From Flavobacteriales bacterium (lineage in GTDB: Bacteria; Bacteroidota; Bacteroidia; Flavobacteriales_F; PHOS-HE28), in the NCBI GenBank assembly GCA_020635725.1, contig JACJZF010000006.1, forward strand, positions 62,001 through 126,000: DNA of 64,000 nucleotides. Reading direction: 5' to 3'. The notes under the pieces are model-generated. The model did no database searches, was not told the origin of the DNA, and saw only the letters and a program-made list of their open reading frames with translations. Made by a program: the position numbers and the translations under genes. Within the stretch, counting starts at the first letter, position 1; the number at the start of each line of letters is the position of its first letter. Shown here piece by piece: positions 59,401-64,000 of the stretch.

Positions 59401-61799
59401 ATGCGAGCACCATCAACGATGTGTGGAGCGCGAACTGTCAGTGCGCTGGAACGCCGGTTGTGTTCGACTGCCTCGGCGTGGCCAACGGAATGGCGCTTCC
59501 CGGCACGAGCTGCGATGATGGCAACAGCGCCACCGGCAACGATACCTGGAACTCGAACTGCCAGTGCGTGGGTCAGCTGATCGACTGCATGGGCACGCCC
59601 GGCGGCAGTGCTCTGCCTGGCACCTCCTGCAACGACAACAACGCGAACACCATCAACGATGTATGGAGCGCGAACTGCACGTGCGCTGGAACGCCGGTTG
59701 TCTTCGACTGCCTTGGTGTAGCGAATGGAACGGCTCTGCCCGGCACGAGCTGCGATGACGGCAACAGCGCTACCGGCAACGATACCTGGAACGCGAACTG
59801 CCAGTGCGTGGGTCAGCTGATCGACTGCATGGGCACGCCCGGCGGCAGCGCTTTGCCCGGCACGGCCTGCAACGACAACAATGCGAGCACCATCAACGAT
59901 GTGTGGAGCGCGAACTGTCAGTGCGCTGGAACGCCGGTTGTCTTCGACTGCCTCGGTGTGGCGAACGGAACGGCTCTGCCCGGCACGAGCTGCGATGACG
60001 GGAACAGCGCTACCGGCAACGATACCTGGAACGCGGACTGCCAATGCGTGGGTCAGCTGATCGACTGCATGGGCACGCCCGGCGGCAGCGCCTTGCCTGG
60101 CACCTCCTGCAACGACAACAACGCGAACACCATTAACGATGTGTGGAGCGCGAACTGTCAGTGCGCTGGAACGCCGGTTGTCTTCGACTGCCTCGGCGTA
60201 GCGAACGGAACGGCTCTGCCCGGCACGAGCTGTAATGATGGCAACAGCGCCACCGGCAACGATACATGGAACGCGAACTGCCAGTGCGTGGGTCAGCTGA
60301 TCGACTGCATGGGCACACCCGGTGGCAGTGCTCTGCCCGGCACGGCCTGCAACGACAACAATGCGAGCACCAGCAACGATGCATGGAGCGCGAACTGCAC
60401 CTGCGCTGGAACGCCGGTTGTGTTCGACTGCCTCGGAGTAGCGAACGGAACCGCTTTGCCTGGCACGAGCTGCGATGATGGCAACAGCGCCACCGGCAAC
60501 GATACCTGGAACGCGAACTGCCAGTGCGTGGGTCTGCTGATTGACTGCATGGGCACGCCCGGCGGTAGCGCCTTGCCTGGCACCAGCTGCAATGACAACA
60601 ACGCGAACACCATCAACGATGTGTGGAGCGCGAACTGCACGTGCGCTGGAACGCCGGTTGTCTTCGACTGCCTTGGCGTAGCGAATGGGTCGGCGCTGCC
60701 CGGCACCGCTTGCAACGACAACGACGCGAACACCATCAACGATGTGTGGAGCGGGAACTGTCAGTGCGCTGGAACGCCGGTTGTGTTCGACTGCCTCGGT
60801 GTAGCGAATGGGTCGGCGCTGCCCGGCACCGCTTGCAACGACAACAATGCGAGCACCATCAACGATGTGTGGAACGCGAACTGTCAGTGCGCTGGAACGC
60901 CGGTTGTGTTCGACTGCCTCGGTGTAGCGAATGGAACGGCGCTTCCCGGCACGGCCTGCAACGACAATAATCCTTCCACGGGCGACGATACTTGGAACGC
61001 GAACTGCCAGTGCGTGGGTCAGCTGATCGACTGCATGGGCACGCCCGGCGGCAGCGCCTTGCCCGGCACGGCCTGCAATGACAACAACGCGAGCACCATC
61101 AACGATGTGTGGAGCACGAGCTGTCAGTGCGCTGGATCGTTGGTTGTGTTCGACTGCCTCGGCGTAGCGAACGGGACGGCCCTGCCGGGCACGCCTTGCG
61201 ACGACGCCAATCCATTCACCACCAACGACCGATGGAATCTCGATTGCTTCTGCATCGGTGAACTGAGCATCGTCGATTGCGCTGGAGTGCCGGGTGGCAA
61301 TGCCTTCGTGGACCTCTGCGGCACCTGTGCCGGCGGTACCACGGGCATCATCCCGAATGCCGATGCGGACGGCGATGGGTTGCTCGACTGCCAGGACAAT
61401 TGCGATCACCTCTTCAACCCGGACCAGGAGGATTTCGACGGCGATGGCGTCGGCGATGCATGCGACAATTGCGTGTGGGTGTACAACCCCGATCAGGCCG
61501 ATAGCGATGGCAATGGGCAGGGTGATGCCTGCGGATTGGCGACGCTGGTCGATGAGATCGCCGGTGATGCCGGATTCCAGCTCGTGCCCAACCCCGCGCA
61601 CGGTGGCCTGGTGCAGGTGCGATGCGCTGATCGGCGCGCGCGCAGCATCCGCCTGCATGACGCGGTTGGAGCCCATGTGCTCTCGATGAACTGGCAGACC
61701 AGCCTCGATGTGGAGGCGCTCGCTTCAGGAGTCTATATCGTTCTCGCGCTCGATGCGGAAGGCAGACCGCTGGCGCAGACCCGGTTCGTCAAACAATGA
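53436..61799 (+). CDS. Giant T9SS surface protein with about 42 Cys-rich repeats
   Basis: The 2787-residue product starts at ATG 53436 (MRGVLLSCLFVLSALVVSAQ); the ATG at 53412 is less likely, because the paralogue starts in the same ACCGGACCATGC context. Order: FN3-like domain, C25-like region (LILLVDNT, VKAVYIVGHVPVPY, PGDGKFDQS, VELQIGRVD, LMGDPSLRM) with neither catalytic His nor Cys (TYSSGGG; FGSYFGDWD), FN3, one repeat unit, three Ig-like domains (about 620-870), a linker CPNDPDKTNPGACGCG, about 42 repeats alternating 39 and 41 residues (DCLGVANGTALPGTSC and DCMGTPGGSALPGTSC types), thrombospondin-3-like Ca motifs (DADGDGLLDCQDNCDH, DFDGDGVGDACDNC) and a type A sorting domain (VPNPAHGG, LASGVYIVLALD). 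A strong terminator follows. Probably a long surface fibre or adhesin; no catalytic function is expected. Confidence 0.88.
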   Translation: MRGVLLSCLFVLSALVVSAQTSSQRASVQLTAAVQASPARITLSWTSLPSTTSITIYRKLKSATSWGSAIATPAATDLSYADNSVSAGVYYEYRVVRVANGTTGQGYIATGIEVQPVDYRGKLILLVDNTIAGSLASELVTLERDLRADGWAVIRNDVSPSASVTSVRSTVASLYNADPSNVKAVYIVGHVPVPYSGNINPDGHGEHLGAWPCDGYYAEVDGNWTDASVNSTGAQRAENRNTPGDGKFDQSNFPSTVELQIGRVDLSNMPAFSSSATELTRAYLNKSHDFKIKGWVPQVRGLMFDNLQWVSNPLAASGWRAMAPLVGPANITNANQNGFPFYTLVDGQSYLWTYSSGGGLQATDGGVLTYNGATNIGTTQNFAATAMRGVFNLSFGSYFGDWDNRNNFLRAPLASGQALTNCWSAIPGWYFHHMGMGDNIGYSTWLSMNNSSTYTPLTDGWQGSIGRSHLGLMGDPSLRMSMVAPPSNLSVTNSNGVASFAWSASPEAGLAGYHIYEFAATGAITRLTASPITGTTFLNPAIPFVSGKEYMVRAVKLEVSNSGSYYNLSLGSIATASGAPAVDCLGVSGGTAIPGTPCNDGNACTTNDTWNASCVCTGVATSAPAITGITSNGPICVGQTINLGVTVTGANPLTYAWSGPNGFTSASQNPAITAAQTAASGTYTVTVSNSCGSAQQTVTVTVNTAPTATIAYVGSPFCTSAGTVSVTRTGASGGSYSVSPAGLTINTFNGNVTPSTSTPGTYTVTYTVAAAGGCGSTSTTATIIINANSSATIAYSGGPFCASGGAVSVTRSGSAVGSYSASPVGLSINSGTGTITPSSSAPGTYTVTYAIPASSGCAAFSTTATVTIQASSTWYQDTDGDGAGNPSASMQSCTQPSGYVANANDACPNDPDKTNPGACGCGTPEGSCQDCLGVANGTALPATSCNDGNSATGNDTWNANCECVGQLIDCMGTPGGSALPGTSCNDNNANTINDVWSANCQCAGTPVVFDCLGVANGSALPGTACNDNNANTINDVWSANCTCAGTPVVFDCLGVANGTALPGTSCDDGNSATGNDTWNANCQCVGQLIDCMGTPGGSALPGTSCNDNNANTINDVWSANCTCAGTPVVFDCLGVANGTALPGTSCDDGNSATGNDTWNANCQCVGQLIDCMGTPGGSALPGTACNDNNASTINDVWSANCQCAGTPVVFDCLGVANGTALPGTSCDDGNSATGNDTWNADCQCVGQLIDCMGTPGGSALPGTSCNDNNANTINDVWSANCTCAGTPVVFDCLGVANGTALPGTSCNDGNSATGNDTWNANCQCVGQLIDCMGTPGGSALPGTACNDNNANTINDVWSANCTCAGTPVVFDCLGVASGTALPGTSCDDGNSATGNDTWNANCQCVGQLIDCMGTPGGSALPGTACNDNNASTINDVWSANCTCAGTPVVFDCLGVANGTALPGTACNDNNPSTGNDTWNANCQCVGQLIDCMGTPGGSALPGTACNDNNASTINDVWSANCQCAGTPVVFDCLGVANGMALPGTSCDDGNSATGNDTWNSNCQCVGQLIDCMGTPGGSALPGTSCNDNNANTINDVWSANCTCAGTPVVFDCLGVANGTALPGTSCDDGNSATGNDTWNANCQCVGQLIDCMGTPGGSALPGTACNDNNASTINDVWSANCQCAGTPVVFDCLGVANGTALPGTSCDDGNSATGNDTWNADCQCVGQLIDCMGTPGGSALPGTSCNDNNANTINDVWSANCTCAGTPVVFDCLGVANGTALPGTSCNDGNSATGNDTWNANCQCVGQLIDCMGTPGGSALPGTACNDNNANTINDVWSANCTCAGTPVVFDCLGVASGTALPGTSCDDGNSATGNDTWNANCQCVGQLIDCMGTPGGSALPGTACNDNNASTINDVWSANCTCAGTPVVFDCLGVANGTALPGTACNDNNPSTGNDTWNANCQCVGQLIDCMGTPGGSALPGTACNDNNASTINDVWSANCQCAGTPVVFDCLGVANGMALPGTSCDDGNSATGNDTWNSNCQCVGQLIDCMGTPGGSALPGTSCNDNNANTINDVWSANCTCAGTPVVFDCLGVANGTALPGTSCDDGNSATGNDTWNANCQCVGQLIDCMGTPGGSALPGTACNDNNASTINDVWSANCQCAGTPVVFDCLGVANGTALPGTSCDDGNSATGNDTWNADCQCVGQLIDCMGTPGGSALPGTSCNDNNANTINDVWSANCQCAGTPVVFDCLGVANGTALPGTSCNDGNSATGNDTWNANCQCVGQLIDCMGTPGGSALPGTACNDNNASTSNDAWSANCTCAGTPVVFDCLGVANGTALPGTSCDDGNSATGNDTWNANCQCVGLLIDCMGTPGGSALPGTSCNDNNANTINDVWSANCTCAGTPVVFDCLGVANGSALPGTACNDNDANTINDVWSGNCQCAGTPVVFDCLGVANGSALPGTACNDNNASTINDVWNANCQCAGTPVVFDCLGVANGTALPGTACNDNNPSTGDDTWNANCQCVGQLIDCMGTPGGSALPGTACNDNNASTINDVWSTSCQCAGSLVVFDCLGVANGTALPGTPCDDANPFTTNDRWNLDCFCIGELSIVDCAGVPGGNAFVDLCGTCAGGTTGIIPNADADGDGLLDCQDNCDHLFNPDQEDFDGDGVGDACDNCVWVYNPDQADSDGNGQGDACGLATLVDEIAGDAGFQLVPNPAHGGLVQVRCADRRARSIRLHDAVGAHVLSMNWQTSLDVEALASGVYIVLALDAEGRPLAQTRFVKQ
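56223..61259 (+). repeat. Array of about 42 near-identical coding repeats (240-bp dimer units)
   Basis: Two alternating unit types, 39 and 41 codons, form 80-codon dimers of exactly 240 bp for most of the array. Many dimers differ at only a handful of bases, mostly silent or T/A, N/D and C-D-D/C-N-D changes. Near 60.7-61.0 kb the 41-codon type occurs three times in succession, breaking the alternation. Confidence 0.93.
56694..60157 (+). repeat. 1,440-bp higher-order tandem duplication within the array
   Basis: Positions 56694-58717 and 58134-60157 read identically (offset 1,440 bp, six dimers) with no mismatch seen by eye over 2,024 bp. The first difference upstream is A/T at 56693/58133, and downstream C/T at 58718/60158. 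The block is thus present about 2.4 times. Confidence 0.88.
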
Positions 61800-61816
61800 C
61801 GACCATGTTGGATGGA

Positions 61817-61847
61817 AGGCCCCGGCGCGAGCCGGGGCTTTTCTTTT
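61817..61847 (+). terminator. Strong rho-independent terminator after the giant repeat gene
   Basis: GCCCCGGC (61819-61826), loop GCGA, GCCGGGGC (61831-61838), then TTTTCTTTT. It lies 19 bases after the stop codon and just before the end of the convergent type B gene. The T tract makes it effective in the plus direction. Confidence 0.88.
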
Positions 61848-61851
61848 CGGC

Positions 61852-64000
61852 CTATCGAAGCAACGTGACCGTACCGACCAGCTCAGCGAGCACCGGCGCG
61901 AAGACGTCCTTCGCGCGCAAGGTCCATACATAAACGTCCTGCGGCAATGGGTCGCCGGCATTGCCCATGGTACCGTCCCACGTTTCCAGCGGGTCCGAGG
62001 TGCTGAACACCATCAGTCCCCAGCGATCGAAGACCTTGAAGTCATACGAGCCTTGCTCCACGCCCAATGTGGAAGGTCTGAAACCATCGTTGTGCCCGTC
62101 GCCGTTCGGGGTGAAGGCGTTCGCCGTGAACACCGTGAGGTCATCCTCCACGCGCACGCGCTCGCACGCCTCGCTCATGCATCCGAGTGTGTCGGTGGCC
62201 AGCAGGCACACCTCGTGCTCGCCGATGGTGGCCGGTGTGAAGGTCCATAGGAATACTCCGCTGGTATCGATCACCGTCCCATCGATCACCCAGGTATAGG
62301 TGGCATGCGGGGCAGGGTGATGCGTGATGACCGTGGTAGCGTTGCTCGCGCTCACCCGTTCCGGCCATGCGCTGAAGACCGAGGCCGGGCCACCAGACAC
62401 CAGGATCGCGTTTTCCGATACGAGCGTGGCCGCACAGCCGCTGGTGTCCGTGACCGTGATTGATGGGAGGTAAAGCCCCGGAACGGTGTAGGTGTGCATG
62501 GCGCTGGTATCGCCCACGGACGATGAGCCGTCTCCGAAAAGCCAATCGACATGCGCTACCGGGCCTGTGGTCCCGTTGGTGAGCACCGCTTGCAACGGAG
62601 CGCATCCGGCCAGCACGTCCACCGTGAAGGCTGGAACCGGTACCGGGTTCACGACCAGGACCACGGTGCTCACATCCGTCAGCCCTTCGCACGCGCCGCT
62701 GCCCATCACCGTGTAGGAGTACGCTCCGGCGGCATCGCTGGCAGGGTCGAACCAGCCGCTTGACGAGCCTTCCGGACCGCTCCAGCTGCCGCCCGAATCG
62801 AAACCAGCCAATGCGTCGATCAGGTTCGTGGGCCCGGCATCGGCGCAGAGCTCAACAAGCGATGCCGTTCCCGCGCTTGGCATCTGATCCACCTGCACGT
62901 TCAACGTTGCTTGGTCGTTCACGCAGGGCGGTGTTCCCGTTACGCTGTAAGCGTAGAGTCCTGCTGGCATGACCGAGGGGTCGATCGCTGTGATGGGATC
63001 GCCAGCTGGATCCAGCCAAACGCCATTCGGGTCAGCGAGCGGGTTCAGGAGCGTATTCGGGTCGAGCGCGTTTCCGGTAGAGCACAGCGCGACAACCAGA
63101 TCCGGTCCTGCGTCAGGGGCCTGGCTCACCGTCACCGTGACCAGGCTGCTCACCGATACGCAAGGGGCCGATGCGTTGAGCGAATACGTGTACACGCCTT
63201 CGGCGTCGAAGATCACGTTGAATTGAGCGTTGTGCGGCGCGCCGCTCGGTGCAGTCCATGTTCCACCTGAGGTGGGAGACCCGATGAGCGCATTGAACAA
63301 GGAGGCCGGCGCCGATGCATCGGAGCATAGTTGCAGGTTGCCGTCCTGCCCGGCATTGGGCTGCGACACAACGGACAAAGTCACGGTCGCAGAGGCCGAA
63401 GGGCACGGTGCTGAGCCGTTGATCGTATAGGTGTACGGCCCGCTGACCGCAGTGGCGGGATCGATACTGCCGCTGGTAACCGCGCCGGTGGGGCTCGTCC
63501 ATGTTCCACCGGGTTGCGGCGTGCCGTTGAGTTGAGCGAACAGGTTCGTTGGTACCGCGGTCTGGCAGATCTGCAAGGCGCCATCGCTGCCTGCATCGGC
63601 CGCTGCCATCGTGCTCACGATCACTTGAGCGCTGGCATCGGGGCACGGCGCAAGTCCGATCACGGTGTAGGTGTAACTGCCGTCCGCCGATACGCTAGGC
63701 AGAAAGACGCCATCACTGACCAAGCCATCGGGCCCTGCCCATGTGCCACCGGGCGCGGCCCCGGGGCCAAGCAACGGGAAGAGTCCGGCGGCGCCATCTG
63801 AGCTGCACACGGTCAGCGCGGCATTCGTTCCGGCGTACGGCTGCGGATTGAGCTCAACCAGAACATTAGAACTGGCATCCGGGCATGGCGTCTGTCCTGC
63901 GACCACGTACGTGAAAACGCCGGGCGCATCCGTGGCCGGTACGTACATGCCATTGGAGGGGCCAGCGGGTCCGGTCCACGAACCGCCCGGATCCGGAGCG
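61852..64000 (-). CDS. Multi-domain surface protein with T9SS type B C-terminal domain, N-terminus beyond window
   Basis: The frame is open to the right edge and continues the repeat pattern there (PDPGGSWTGPAGPSNG precedes the first internal Met at 63948), so the 5' end is missing. At least five Ig-like repeats of about 90 residues are visible, each with a AGxDGxLxLC start, a GGTWTxPxG turn and a YTYTVxGxxPCxDAS end. One PKD domain follows (HVDWLFGDGSSSVGDTSAMH), then another beta domain (TYTWVIDGTVIDTSGVFLW). The C-terminal type B domain reads FTANAFTPNGDGHNDGF, YDFKVFDRWGLMVFSTSD, WDGTMGN, DVYVWTLRAKD and ends VTLLR. It is a type IX-exported surface protein, probably an adhesin. No PorP/SprF gene is seen next to its 3' end; one could lie beyond the window. 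Confidence 0.9.
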   Translation of the reverse strand, partial: APDPGGSWTGPAGPSNGMYVPATDAPGVFTYVVAGQTPCPDASSNVLVELNPQPYAGTNAALTVCSSDGAAGLFPLLGPGAAPGGTWAGPDGLVSDGVFLPSVSADGSYTYTVIGLAPCPDASAQVIVSTMAAADAGSDGALQICQTAVPTNLFAQLNGTPQPGGTWTSPTGAVTSGSIDPATAVSGPYTYTINGSAPCPSASATVTLSVVSQPNAGQDGNLQLCSDASAPASLFNALIGSPTSGGTWTAPSGAPHNAQFNVIFDAEGVYTYSLNASAPCVSVSSLVTVTVSQAPDAGPDLVVALCSTGNALDPNTLLNPLADPNGVWLDPAGDPITAIDPSVMPAGLYAYSVTGTPPCVNDQATLNVQVDQMPSAGTASLVELCADAGPTNLIDALAGFDSGGSWSGPEGSSSGWFDPASDAAGAYSYTVMGSGACEGLTDVSTVVLVVNPVPVPAFTVDVLAGCAPLQAVLTNGTTGPVAHVDWLFGDGSSSVGDTSAMHTYTVPGLYLPSITVTDTSGCAATLVSENAILVSGGPASVFSAWPERVSASNATTVITHHPAPHATYTWVIDGTVIDTSGVFLWTFTPATIGEHEVCLLATDTLGCMSEACERVRVEDDLTVFTANAFTPNGDGHNDGFRPSTLGVEQGSYDFKVFDRWGLMVFSTSDPLETWDGTMGNAGDPLPQDVYVWTLRAKDVFAPVLAELVGTVTLLR

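Noticed and set aside
56223..61259. Regular repeats as a possible CRISPR array
   Set aside because: The 240-bp units are contiguous, in frame, and translate into a Cys-rich motif; there are no short repeats with unique spacers and no cas genes.
59232..61676. Minus-strand open frames of hundreds of codons opposite the giant repeat gene
   Set aside because: They repeat with the same 240-bp period as the sense array and have no start context or domain; they exist only because the repeat lacks stops on that strand.
1..64000. tRNA, rRNA, insertion sequences, integrases, riboswitches
   Set aside because: I examined the intergenic gaps and found no cloverleaf, rRNA segment, transposase or integrase frame, or recognisable riboswitch.

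Overview
The window comes from a GC-rich member of the Bacteroidota, most likely a Flavobacteriales-related lineage. Six encoded proteins carry type IX secretion (T9SS) C-terminal sorting domains: four type A and two type B. There is a PorP/SprF-family outer-membrane protein, the Bacteroidota -7 promoter element (TAnnTTTG and a TTCG variant) precedes many genes, and a serC-serA-DUF1015 block sits next to ferredoxin and acyl-CoA reductase genes. I saw no rRNA, tRNA, CRISPR array, prophage or insertion sequence.

Layout. 0-4 kb: 5' part of a secreted TPR protein gene, a four-copy palindromic intergenic repeat, tsaD, then a T9SS type A protein gene preceded by a decayed copy of its own 3' end. 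4-8.4 kb: tamB. 8.5-11.4 kb: a translationally coupled operon of an MbnP-like lipoprotein and two MbnH/MauG-like diheme proteins. 11.5-13 kb: a lipoamide-dehydrogenase-like flavoprotein lacking the redox cysteines. 13.2-20.3 kb: a T9SS operon of a PKD-repeat type B adhesin-like protein, a PorE-like TPR/beta-propeller protein and PorP/SprF. 20.4-27.8 kb: ABC-F ATPase, histone-H1-like protein, Omp28-like T9SS protein, HEAT protein, DUF6089-like barrel and YggS. 28-36.3 kb: DUF1015, serA, serC, a secreted unknown, ferredoxin, acyl-CoA reductase, a beta-helix lipoprotein and murQ. 36.3-47.6 kb: a compact biosynthetic locus on the minus strand. 48-61.8 kb: two very large paralogous T9SS proteins built from Cys-rich 39-41-residue repeats. 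61.9-64 kb: 3' part of another type B T9SS gene.

The strongest candidate for an undescribed system is the biosynthetic locus. One protein has the order A-PCP-KS-AT-ACP-aminotransferase, the next C-A-PCP-TE, and a third is a free thioesterase closely related to the built-in one. The expected logic is: activate one acid, extend it with malonate, convert the beta-keto group to a beta-amine, condense with an aliphatic (valine-like) amino acid, and release by thioesterase. A palindromic dispersed repeat has become part of the protein between ACP and aminotransferase.

The second notable system is the pair of repeat proteins at 48-61.8 kb. Each begins with a gingipain (C25)-like region whose catalytic His and Cys appear to be missing, followed by about 20 or about 42 repeats, thrombospondin-3-like calcium motifs and a type A sorting domain. 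The larger gene contains a 1,440-bp tandem duplication with no visible mismatch over about 2 kb, so it is either a very recent amplification or an assembly problem.
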